This document shows positions 1 to 11,700 of a stretch of 64,000 nt of DNA, piece by piece. Below the pieces are notes generated by a model. The model saw only the letters and a program-made list of their open reading frames with translations, was not told the origin of the DNA and ran no database searches. The stretch covers positions 992,001 through 1,056,000 of the forward strand of contig SRSI01000071.1 in NCBI GenBank assembly GCA_005656395.1, in the 5' to 3' direction. This stretch comes from Strongyloides papillosus (taxonomy: Eukaryota; Nematoda; Chromadorea; Rhabditida; Strongyloididae). Made by a program: the position numbers and the translations under genes. The first letter of the stretch is position 1. Every line of letters begins with the position of its first letter.

Positions 1-46
1 CTATTTCGATATCCTAAAATGCAATATTTATAAAATTATATTTTAG

Positions 47-2833
47 AATTGTTGATCCATCACCAGTACTTCCACGTTTAGATTCAAGACCAGAGATAGC
101 AGCTTGGCCAACACCACCGTCAAATAATATCCTTAATTCGTCAACTCCACCAGCAAAAAAAGTCACAGTCGCTAAGACAACATCATTAACATCACCAAAT
201 CAAAAACCTCAAGTATTATGTAAGAAATTATCACAACCTGTTTCACCACATTCTGCATTATCAAATACTACAACTACAGCAGTCTCATCTCCAAGAAGTA
301 TTGATAAAACATCAATGCTTAATACATCTTTATCTGTTAAAACAGAGGCAAATAATTTATGCAATGAGAGTTCGCAATTGTATTCTATATTAAAAGTTGC
401 TGCTTGTACTGGTGGCAACGAAAAAAGCAATGATAATAGTAGATTTGTTAAAGGTAGAGAGTCGGAATTACAACGTAAGATAGATAACTTAGAAGAGACA
501 TTAGTCGAGTATGAACGACAAAAATTTAGTGTTATTGGTAGTTTTAGTGAATACCAAGAAAGGGTTGCTGAAAGAGAAAGAAAACTTGATGAAGAGTATT
601 CAAGAAAGATAATAGCACTTAGTGAAGAGGTCCTATCAGCTAAGAAAGATTTTGAGACAAGAATGAAAAATTTTCAAGCATTACAAGAGAAATTTGAGAG
701 AGAAAAGGAGTGCGCATTGGAGAAGTTAAGGAAGGAACATCAAAAAGAGATACAATTATTGGAGCAAAGATTTTCAAATTCTCAATTACTTAATTTAGAA
801 CAAAAATATATTATTGAGATTCAAAGACTTGAGGAGGAAAGAAAATGTCTTAAAAGGGAAAAAGAATGTCTTGGTAATACTTTTGAAATGAAATTACGTA
901 GAGCACAAACATTATATGAAACTGAGTTAACTGCAGCAAAAATGTTATATAAAAGAGAACTTGAAGCATTAAGGGACCATGAAGATGCTTTAAAAGAAGA
1001 ATTATTAGCAAGACAAGAAGAGTACCAAGATAGAATTAAAGAAAGTGAAATAAAATCAAAAGAAATTAAGGAAAAACTTAATATAGCAACAAAAAAAATT
1101 GATGAATTGATAAGGAGTATTAAACAGAAGGATGAACTTATATATGAATTAAATTTTAAAGTTGAACAAGCTAAAGCAATGGAAGTTTCGTTTAAAAATA
1201 ATTGTAAGGAGAGGGATCAATTAGGGACATTAACAAAAAATCACTTACAAATGTTAGAGAGTGAAATTAGTGAGAATCAAAAAATTTGTACAGTTCTTAG
1301 GAATGAAAAATATGAACTTGAGTCTCAAATAAAGGCAAAAAATGAAGAAATAAAAAATTTGAAAGACAAAAATAATTTTCTTGAAATTGAGAGGAATAAT
1401 CTTTTAAGTCAGAGTGAGAGTCAATCTGAGATGCAGAAATCGCAACTTCAAGCTATGGAAGCTGTTCTAGAATCTGTTACAAAAGAAAAAGAAGCTTGTA
1501 AAGAGAATTATGAGAGAGAATTAATGAAAGAGAAGGAAGCATCACAAGAACGGGAATTTTTAATGAAAAAAGAATTTTCTTCAAAGTTAAATAGGTTAGA
1601 GGAACAATACAATAATTTACGTGATAAAATGGGTGATTGTGATGATGAAAGTCTTGAGAAGGAACAAAAGATGGTTGCTGAGATGGATGCAATGATGTTA
1701 GAGAATAGAAAATTAAGAGAAAAAATAATGAATTTGGAGGATCAAATAGATGGAAAAGATTGTAATAATTGTGATAAATTTAATAGATATGAGTGTGCTG
1801 TAGCTTCAATGTTAAGGTTGACGGATGATTTTAATGTTGGTGATGACAAAGAACGTGACAACGATAATTTTAATATTTTATTTTTACGTCTTGAAACTCT
1901 TGTAAATAAAGTTGAAAATTTGGAGAGTGAAATTACTAAGCAACCACAGATTAATAATACAGAAAAATTTGATCGTGAAATTCAGTACGATATTTCTGAG
2001 GGTAACAATGGCGAAGAGGAAGTAAATGATAAGATTATTGAGGAGAAAGATGAAAAGATAAATAAATTGGAGGAAAAACTTTTAAAAAATGAGAATGAAA
2101 GGGAAAATCTTAGTAACGATTTAAGTTGTGCACTTATTGAAATTGAAAATCTTAAAGAGCAAGTTAAAAAAATTGAAAGTGCTCTTCAATTTGAGAAATC
2201 AAGAAGAATACACGTTTCACCATCAAGAGGTATTAAGATTGACACAATACATTTAAATGATATATTAGCTGGTAACATTGCTGAGTTATCCCATGCTAAG
2301 AGTGAAAGTTCTATTGTTAAATTTGTTAAAGGTAACACACCTGAAATTAATAGTGAAAATGAGACGATAACGATTATGAAAACAACGATTGAAGAAAAGG
2401 ATAAAGAGATTGAAAGATTATTAGAGCTACTAAAAAATAGTAAGATTTAACAATAATAACTTTTTTATTCTAATATTTTTTTTTATTTTTAGATGAACAG
2501 AAAGGTAATTGTAAAGAGGAACGAAAGAATAGCTCTTCATCTGATGGTTCTGATTTATCATCAGAAAAGAAAAGTTTAAAAGAGAAAAAGGAGAGCAAAA
2601 AACTTCAACCAGGGAGTGAAAAATCAACTGATTATAGAAGCAAATCTCCAGCCGTTAACAAAGCCCTTAAATTACCAACAAATCCAGCAAATGTTTCTGC
2701 CGATAACACGACATTTGAGGAAAAAAAGAAATTATCTCCAAATAAGACAAGTTCATTTAGAGTAAAAAAAGATCCGGCAACTGTTAACAATCAAGATAGT
2801 AAAAATGAAAAACGACCTGCTTGGAAATTTTAA
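47..2833 (+). CDS. FAM184-like coiled-coil protein, 3' portion (5' exons off window)
   Basis: Two exons are seen. The first runs from an acceptor (TATATTTTAG, AG at 45-46) at 47 to 2439; a 53-nt intron (2440-2492, GTAAGA...TTTTTAG) follows; the second is 2493-2833, ending in TAA. The reading frame is open upstream of the first ATG (315), so 315 is not the start and the gene continues leftward. About 910 residues are visible. The first ~130 are Pro/Ser/Thr-rich; then comes a long heptad-type coiled coil, and finally a Ser/Lys-rich tail ending RPAWKF. The segment at about 450-770 (RKIDNLEETL... FQALQEKFEREKE, then KEIQLLEQRF) matches the pattern of the vertebrate FAM184A/B coiled coil. The motif EEKDKEIERLLELL near 2400 also resembles the FAM184 C-terminal coiled coil. 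The family is poorly characterised, so no function is assigned. Another long coiled-coil family is possible. Confidence 0.75.
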
Positions 2834-2867
2834 TAATAGCTTATAATTATTTAAATCCATTACTTTT

Positions 2868-2873
2868 AATAAA
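2868..2873 (+). terminator. Poly(A) signal AATAAA for the FAM184-like gene
   Basis: A canonical AATAAA lies 35 nt after the stop codon, inside TTTTAATAAAATAG. It is the first such hexamer downstream of the stop. Confidence 0.5.
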
Positions 2874-3146
2874 ATAGAAAGATTATATTTTTTTCATTCC
2901 TCTCCCAAAGACCTTTTAATAACTCTCCCGTCTCAAATAGAAGCATATTTTAATCGTATAATATATAATTGATCATAAATTTTTCATTCCTCCAAGCCAA
3001 ACATACTGTTTTATATCAAAAAAAAATATATTTGTAAGGTCATTCAAAACTATATAACAACAATACATTGGAAAGATATTCATTAATTAAATCTTCTTGT
3101 TTTTTTAGCCCCTACTTTGTCTATCTTAACTTAATTTTATAAAAAT

Positions 3147-3702
3147 ATGAAAACTAATGATATATTACTAACAATTGATGATATAATTGACACACTTGTT
3201 GGAAGTTTTTTGGTTATTATTATTATTGCGATATTAATATTATTATCAATTATAATTATTAATGTTTTAATATTAATCTGGTACATTTGCAAATTTATTA
3301 TTTCTTTGATATTAATACCATGTTATAAGATATCTGAATATGTAAAAAATTTAAATACTCCAAAGTAAGTTTATTTAAACTATTACATCGTTATATAATA
3401 ATATTCGATTACAAATATTTAGAGTAAGAGATGATGAGAACTATTTTATAACATCAACATTAGGTCATTTAAATAATGTTTTCAACAATGGTAATACATA
3501 TAATAATGCCATTAAATGTGATAAAAATACTGATGATCAATCTTTCAATATATCTTCGAAATTAAATTGTCCTAACTTTGTATGTTATCAAGAAACAACT
3601 TACATTACAATGCCCTCAGAATATGATGTACCTGCATTACTACATAAAGACCGTCCAAATGTAAGGAAGGATTCAGTACAATTGACACTTTATACCCTAT
3701 AA
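3147..3702 (+). CDS. Small membrane protein of unknown function, 165 aa
   Basis: Two exons: 3147-3364 and 3423-3702. They are joined across a 58-nt intron (GTAAGT...ATATTTAG) in phase 2; without the intron the frame stops at once, and with it 92 further codons are open to TAA. Residues about 17-60 are almost wholly hydrophobic (Ile/Leu/Val-rich), enough for one long or two short membrane helices, preceded by an acidic N-terminus. The rest is a polar tail with three cysteines (CDKNT, NCPNFVCYQ) ending LTLYTL. A TTTTTTTAG acceptor-like site lies 38 nt before the ATG and could take a spliced leader. It sits about 310 nt after the FAM184-like stop on the same strand. I do not recognise the family. 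Moderately sure it is real because of the clean intron. Confidence 0.6.
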
Positions 3703-4128
3703 AACAAAAACTTATAAAGAGACACACGTGATTTCTGAGTTTGGTGATGACGTCAAATGGCAATGTTTATCAAAATGCTGATTAAACACTTTCTTTTTTC
3801 ACATTTGAAAATTATATTAGATTAATTATAACTTTTGTATATTGTAAAATAAAAAAAATTATTATTGAAAAATATTCTTATGATTTTTTCCTCATCTCCC
3901 AATAATACAATAAATGAACATATAAGTTATAAAAGAAGATAGATAATCATTGACAATTTGGATTTATTTTAAATCAAATAAAATATAAAAAAGCAAAATT
4001 TGCATTGAAAAAATGTTACTATGTTACAATCGTTCACTTATTGTTTTGTTCTTTTTGTCGTTAAAATAGAAGTATAAAAAAATAAAAAAAAATCATAGAA
4101 AGCTTAAAATCTATATAAAAAAATGTTA
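3703..4128. other. Convergent intergenic segment
   Basis: Space between two genes that end toward each other. It holds a candidate AATAAA for the left gene at 3848-3853 (in GTAAAATAAAAAAA). A CACGTG hexamer occurs at 3727. No coding potential or RNA gene was seen. Confidence 0.5.
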
Positions 4129-4332
4129 TTAATTTTCATCCTTATCTATGAAATTTTTTCCAACGCTGGCAGCTGAAGTTGCGATCATGTATAGAAGACT
4201 CATAGCAACAATCAAAATAAGGACGTTGACAATAAGAATGAGCGTATTTGTATCAAAATGTTTTTCAGCAGCTTCAACCAACGATGCTCTACGTCTAGAT
4301 TGTCCAGAGATTGAATTTCTTTTGACATCCAT
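4129..4332 (-). CDS. 67-aa single-pass micropeptide, phospholamban-like layout
   Basis: A single-exon ORF read leftward from ATG at 4332 to TAA at 4129. The N-terminus is basic with an RRRAS motif (residues 13-17), a classical basophilic (PKA-type) kinase site. An amphipathic stretch LVEAAEKHFDTNT follows, then one hydrophobic helix (about 31-51), then a short polar tail ending DKDEN. Vertebrate phospholamban has RRAS with the phosphoserine at 16 and its helix from about residue 31, so the spacing is strikingly alike, although overall identity is low and phospholamban lacks the polar tail. An ATTTTAG acceptor 12 nt upstream of the ATG suits spliced-leader trans-splicing. Likely an ER or plasma-membrane micropeptide. 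A SERCA-regulator role is inference from layout only. Confidence 0.65.
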   Translation of the reverse strand: MDVKRNSISGQSRRRASLVEAAEKHFDTNTLILIVNVLILIVAMSLLYMIATSAASVGKNFIDKDEN

Positions 4333-4345
4333 AATTTTTTATTCT

Positions 4346-7300
4346 AAAATTAAAAATTTGGAAAATAAAAACATTTTTATATAAATGTTAGTTATATTTA
4401 TTATATCAATATTATAAGAAAAATTTTTATCTTAAATATTATAAATGATGATATTTAGACAATGTGAAATTGAAAATTTAATATATTTTAAACTATTAAA
4501 CTTCCAGTAAAATTTTTAATATTATTACTTTTCAAATAATCATTACACTATTAAAAAAATAAGTTGAAAGCTCATACTTTCTTTTCTATTAAAACTAAAA
4601 AGTATGAATGATAAAAATTTACCAATATAATAGATATTACCGACAAAATATATATTATATATCAGCAATTATATCAATGGATATGTATATGTATTATACC
4701 TCACGTCAAAATCATTTTCAAATATACTAATATCACAACACAACATGTTCAACTTGCTTACAAAGTAAGATTGATGGCACGAACATAATATATGAAAATT
4801 TTAACTTCCTATAGACTTCACAGATCAACTAAAACATATCTGATAGGAGAGTGAAATAAAAATAAAATTATATAGGAGGTTAAAAAAATTATTTACAGAG
4901 AGAAAAGTAACCCTATTACAGTTAAAATAACGCCTTTTAACTTTTTTTAGTTACACTTGATATTTTCTCAAATATTTATCATCCCGTTTGTGAAATTAAT
5001 AATAATATTAACAAATCTGTTTTAACTTATATTGAATAAAAGATAATAAGAGTAAAGAATATATGCCTAATTTTTATCTTTGATTTGTTTGATTAAAAAA
5101 TGCTTACAATGTAATTTTCTCTTTTTGGAAGTAATTACTTCTACTAACAACCTAATTATCATACGTCAATGTAATATATTATTTATTAGTTTACTTTGAA
5201 AATTACAAATATTAATGTTTTAAGGTATGGTAAAATTTTACCATAAATATTTAATATCAAATTACCTTTCTTAAGACCAACATTTTTAACACAAATAAAT
5301 AATTAAAAACAATAAGTTTTTCATTCATCTCGAAATAACAACAGTTAGAAAGATATAAAAAAAAACAATTTGTAAAAGATAAAAAAATATATAAAAGTAA
5401 TTTAATTGTCACAATATGTAATTAAAAAATATAAAACGTAGTAAAAATAATTGTGAAAGGAGAAAGCAATTGTTTTATAATATTGTATTACTCTCACGAA
5501 AATAATATTTTTTCACCAAATTTTATCACATTAAACCATAATATAGTGATCTTAATAATAAATTTTTTGTTTTCTTCATTTCTATTAAAATAAGAAACCC
5601 ATTATAAGCTTTGTAACGAAAGATAGAATGTATAAATTAAAAATTTTTTATCATATGCTCTAAAATACCTTCTTTATTATTAAATATCCAACAAACCTTT
5701 TCAATACCTCATAATCAAAGGTAATTTATCAACTGATAAATTTTATATGTAATAATATTTTGTTATCCTAGAACATCAGACAACTTTTTCATTAAGTAAA
5801 TCTTTTCACACGAAATTTCTTTGAACTATAAAAACACTTTTTAATTTTTAAAGAAAATATTTTTTTATCTTTTTTTCTAAAAATTTATCTGAGGTGCAGG
5901 CAAACTTTGTCATATGATATGAATATTTTCTTCTTTGAAATAAATAAAAATTTTTAGTCATAAATACTCCCCCTGATGTTAATGATGGTATTTATATTGT
6001 CTTTTAATCATATTCATAAACAAATAAATGTATTCTTTTTTGATTGTTATTTTAAATGGGTTTTTTTTAATTTTCCTTAATAGCATACTAACTTTTTAAA
6101 ATAACAATAATAGGAGAAAAAAACTTCATTTTTCTTATCCACGACCTTACAATAAAAATATAACATTAGGAAAAAAAAGTGAAATGATAGATTTTGTTAA
6201 AGAAGAAAAATTTACTTTTATAAACGGAGAAAAAATATTTGAAAAGAAAAAAAGAAGAAATAGTTTTTACAAACATTAAAGTTATTTTTAAAATATTATC
6301 TTTAATAATAAGTATATTCGTGCAATTAAATGCAAATTTTATAATGAAAACTTATTAATATATATGAATAAATTAAAAATAAAATTAGTATGTACCGATA
6401 TAATTTATTAAAAAGTTTCTAAAAAATTTGTTCACAAATATACATTTTTGATGAAATAATCTTCTTTAAATATGCATGAATATTAATGTTTTTTAATACT
6501 TCTGTTCTTGTTTTTATTCTAAAATATTTAATTTATTTCTTTCATCTCTTTATTCTAATTTTAGTTTTTCTTCAGGAATTTTTTTGTATATATCTTTAAT
6601 TTTACCCTACCTTGAAATGATTAAATATTGAATAAATGAATAATTAAAGTATAAAATAACACGGCATAAATTAAAATTAAGTAAAATATACAACAAAAAT
6701 ATGGCTAAAAAAGTTATTTTTTTATTCAATTAAAATGTTAAATAATGATATCATTTGTTTGCTCAAACAACACTTTATCTTGTTTAAACTTTAAAATAGA
6801 AATATATTATATTTCATAATTATTTTTATTATATTCTTCATTGGGAATAGTAAATTTATATAAGAACTGTTTTTTAAGTAACAACATTTCCTTATCTTAC
6901 TTTTTTTTCGTTATATTGAAGAAAAACAAAGTGCCTGTTTTTTACTTAAAACATGTGATTGGCTTTATAGAGATCTTAAAAGAATAATAACATGTTCCTT
7001 TTTTAAAAAATATGCTATTTAAATTTATTTATTTCCAAAAACTATTTCAAGATTTTTATCAAATTATCGTTGGTTATTTGTATCTTAATTATACTCAATA
7101 TTTAGATAGATATATTTATATTTTAAAAATACCATACTTTTTTTTCTTTATACATATAGAAAATGGATTTCTGTTTGTGTTTTTTATCCACAATAAATGT
7201 ATAGTTATAAAAAATTTTTAATTTCCTTTATTCTTTAACCTTGATGTATTATTTTGTTTTTTTTTCACTGTCAATACGAACATTTTTTTGTCATCTATTT

Positions 7301-8768
7301 TTAGAGATTTTGCCTTTTTCTTAAAAATATATATATCCATTACCAACTTTACAATCTTAAGACATATATTTATATTTTTTCATCTAAGAGCATCACTCAA
7401 ATTATATATGTATAGAAGAAGGTTAAAAGTAAAGCGACTCCTGGTTTAAAAAGTTAAATTAATAATGTCAATAAATCTTTTCTAAATATACTAATATTTC
7501 AAATTTTTATAATGTTTTTTCCATTTATATAAATGTTTCCCTAGTATTAAATTTTAAATTTCAATCATCATTGTTTGAATATAATTATTTCGTTAACAGC
7601 TTTTAAATTACAAACCATAAATTTCAAAGAAGGATAAATTTTTTAGTACTAAAAACTTTTAGGTATCATTTTAAATTTTTAATGAATCTATAAAAATTAA
7701 AAAAAGTAAATTCTATAAATTTGTTTTAAAAATTGATCGTATATAAATAATAAAAGTATATAATAGTCATTATCATTTTTTGCTTAAAAAATAATCCATA
7801 TATAAATATGCACAATTATTATTAAAATATTTAAGAAAAATATTTTTTTAAAAGAAAAAAGTATAACCTAAAATAAATATTTTGGAAAGAAAATGAAGGA
7901 AGAAGCTCTAACTTGTATAAATTATGTTTTTTCTCCAAAAAACTTCTACTTTTCCGCCCGAGTATTTGCTAATTCCTTCAATAAAATAATTAAATTTTTT
8001 ATGTTAAACACTAGTAAATATAAAGAAAATATATGTTTTATATATTATAATTATTTAATAGACATTTTATTAGAAATTATCACATTATATTTAGTCCAAA
8101 AAAGATAAAAATTATATATTTAATATTAGGGATATTTAGTTAAAGAAAGATGGATTAGGAATATTACATTAATGTTATTCTTTTACTAATATATAAAAGT
8201 TGTGATGTTGAATATGATATGGCACACATATTTTCTCTGCTCCTATCTATGCAAAAGTCTCTTGTACCAAATTTTACTTCTGCTATTTAAAATTTCCATG
8301 CTTAAAAGTATATTATAGAATAGATATATAAGATGCTTAGTAAAACGTAAAGCTTATATTTTTAGACATATACAACATACAAATATAGAATTTACAAACA
8401 TCCAAAAGTGCCATTTATTTATCAGATGTACACTTTTGCCTTTGGTAGACTGTTTTATTTTAAAACCATTAATAGCAAATAGTATCTGTGATAAGATTTT
8501 TTTCTCATATTTTATGAAAAAATTATGAAATACTAAAAATTTTTTTGTATACTTTTTATTCATATGTTATTTACTATCCTATTGAGAATGGTTTTATCAT
8601 ATATTTGTTAGATGTTAAAATTTTTTATTTTTATTTACAAAACACATACTTAAATTATAATTTATATCTTACAATATTAATAAAAATAATACTCATAACT
8701 CATATTATTATAGATGTTTATATAATTTAAACAAATTTAAATTTTTTTTATATTATAAAATTTTCAAA
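4346..8768. other. A+T-rich intergenic region upstream of cla-1
   Basis: About 4.4 kb of A+T-rich sequence. Short ORFs (for example 7012-7221 and 7893-8108) are Ile/Phe/Tyr/Asn-rich with no splice or family support and look like chance. It should contain the promoter of the cla-1-like gene (start 8769) and of the leftward micropeptide, but I see no specific element that I could defend. Confidence 0.5.
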
Positions 8769-11700
8769 ATGTCATCGTGGTTTTCATCATATTTGAAGTA
8801 AGTTTTTATATTTAATTAAATTTCAATATATTTATACTTTTTTTAAAGTAGTTATTCAAAAAAATTTTATGAAACAAGTGATAATAAAAATAATGAAAAA
8901 AAAATTTCTTCTCAAAATGATACTCCATTGGCATCTTCACTTCCTAATGACTTATCAACAAGTTCTTGGTTAACATCAGAAAAATTTCAAACATGTGTTG
9001 GTGATTTAGATCCAGAACAACAAAAACATATAAAATTAGTTCTTGAAAAAGCACAAAAAAGTGCAAAAGATGCTAGAATTATTATTACACCAGAACTTCT
9101 TAGAAGAAGTTCTTTTTTGCTAAAGAATGATAATGTTGTTGATGGAGAAGTTAGTGGAAATGAAAGTGCTGTAGTTGATAATGAGACTGATTTTCTTGAA
9201 ATGGAAGATATTCCAGATGGTAAGTATTTTATTATCATTTCAAGAGAAAAGTTTATATTAAAAATTTATTTATCTTTAAGCTATAAGTATAAGCTTAGGA
9301 ACGGCTTATTCATCTCTTAGTAACTCAATCGACCATTTGAATACACTTTCAAATGAATACATTGATTTAAATGAAGATATAGGAATAAATGAAAGTATTT
9401 CAGAAGGAACTAGTAGTAGAGGAATTTATTTTAATGCTTCAGGTAATTTATTTTTATTTAAATTATATTGTTACAATTAATATTTTTCTCATGTTTAATA
9501 AAAATATTTTAAAGATGGTAAAATGGAAATGAAGAATGAAACTATTTATAAAGAGATTGCCTCCGTAACCTCAACAATTTATAATTGGATTCAAAATTTA
9601 AATACAGAAGATTGCAAAGAAACAAAGACATCTAAACAAAGACATGAAAAAATTTATAATGATCCCAATTTTACAAATGAACTTAATGCAAATATCAATT
9701 CTGGTACTAATAATAGTAATATTGAAGAAAATAATAGTATAATGAAATTATGTAAATCATCAATATTACAAACAAATTCACAACATATAAATTTCTCATC
9801 CATAGATATATTTGTACAAATATTGTTAATAATATTTGTGAGGAGGCTTTTAAAGAAGTACAAAATAATAAATTATACTTTAGTAAGAATAATATAAAGA
9901 AAGAAAGAAATTGTTTAGAATTAAATTCTATTTCTACAAAAAACATTGATAAATTTTGCACATCTTTAGTAAACAATATTCTATCGAGTGTGATGAATGT
10001 AGTAGTAATTGATGACAAAAAAAATAAAAAAGATAATAAAGTTATAACATATTCTTTAGCTAACGATATCCTATTCTTATCAGATGAAAGTTTGATGGAG
10101 AAAGTAGAGGATTTGAAGATATCAAAAAAAGAAGTCTGTGAAAAAAATTCGACAAGTTATTTTAAGTACAAAACAAATTATAATAATGAAGGAATCATTG
10201 ATAATGTTGATAAAAGTTTTGATACGTCAAAAGAACATTTGATTGACAATTCTATAAATTGGTATAATACATCGGAAAATGATACAAAAATTTTTAAAAC
10301 ACAAAAAAGTGAAAATATATTAATTAAAAAATCTGAAGAAAATGAGGAAATAAATGTACAGAATGTAAATAATTTAATGGAGAAAAATAAAATAGAATTG
10401 GATGAGAGTCCTTCTTCCTTATCATCTCAAGACTCCTCCGAAGGAAAAGTTTTTGATATCTCAGACATCCAAGAAGAATTAAATATTTATTTGAATGAGG
10501 AGGATAAAGATTTACAAAATCTCGAAGATCATTCATACTCAGGTTCCTATGAATCTATTTATAGCAAAGTTTCTCCATACCCAATACAACTACAAAGATT
10601 TGATACAATCATTGAAGAAAAATCTGAAGAATGTTCTGAATGTTACTTACAAACATGTCTTGAACATAATACTTATTCGTTATCTCGGCAAAATCTTTCT
10701 GAATTATATGTCATTGAATCACCTGATCTAGAAAAAATTGAATTAAACAAGAATGAGATGAATGATGAATCAACACCAATGCCATACTTTGATAAATGTT
10801 CACCAACATTCCTTAACAACGATAATAAAATTCCAGCTTACTTTGCTGCACTAAGTCAATTTAAAAATAAACAAAATTTATATTCAGATAGTTTTGATAG
10901 CAAAGAATATTTTTATGAAGAAGAATTATCTGATGATAATTATATTGGTAAATTAAATGCTACCTGCGACGGTGATTCAACAAAAAATGGTAGTAAAACA
11001 GTTAATTCTACGGAAGAGGATGTAAACACAAATATAGATGCTCAAAAACGTGAGTTAGAGGAGTTGAGTTGGAAATCTTCAATCAATAAAACACCAATAT
11101 CAATGGGTGAAAGTTTTTCTATATCAGAATTGAAGACACTTGAAAAATCTGAAGAATCATCAGAGGGGGATTACTGTGATGATAGTAATTATGAAATTTG
11201 TACAAATTCATCAATATCAGATGATGATAAAGATCAAACAAGTGCTAAAGAATCTTCAGATAGTTCAAGTGATGAGAAATTTATTGATTTGGGAGAAGAA
11301 AAAGTTACTAATTTATTTTCGGGTAAAAAAAAACCATTTAGTATTACAAATGGTTATTTTTTAAAATCATTTTCGCAAGATACAAATAATAGAAGTTTAT
11401 CAATCAAGTGTTTATCTCTCTCTGAACCATATGATTTAAATATTATTGCTGATGATGAAAAAAGTAATGAACAGGATAATGAAAAATTGAATATTTATGG
11501 AAATCCGAAAATTTCAAAAAGTTTATATGAATTAAATTATTCATCTATAAATTTTTCAAATACAAATCAAAAAAAATTTTACTATGAAAATATTTATTCG
11601 TCAGGGGAAAGAATATCTGGCAATGATTGTTTTAGAGGGATAAAAGAAAGTGATAAACAAAATATTAACAAGGCAAACATTCCTTTTAATGACAAGTATT

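Noticed and set aside
3727..3732. CACGTG hexamer
   Set aside because: It sits between two convergent gene ends, where a promoter E-box would have no obvious target.
7012..8108. Small ORFs at 7012-7221 and 7893-8108
   Set aside because: Composition is that of translated A+T-rich DNA; no splice sites, start context or recognisable motif.
9704..9858. An intron explaining the frame change (9704-9855 or 9752-9858)
   Set aside because: Donor or acceptor is poor in each case and the removed stretch looks coding because of its internal copy; kept as the alternative to a 1-nt error.
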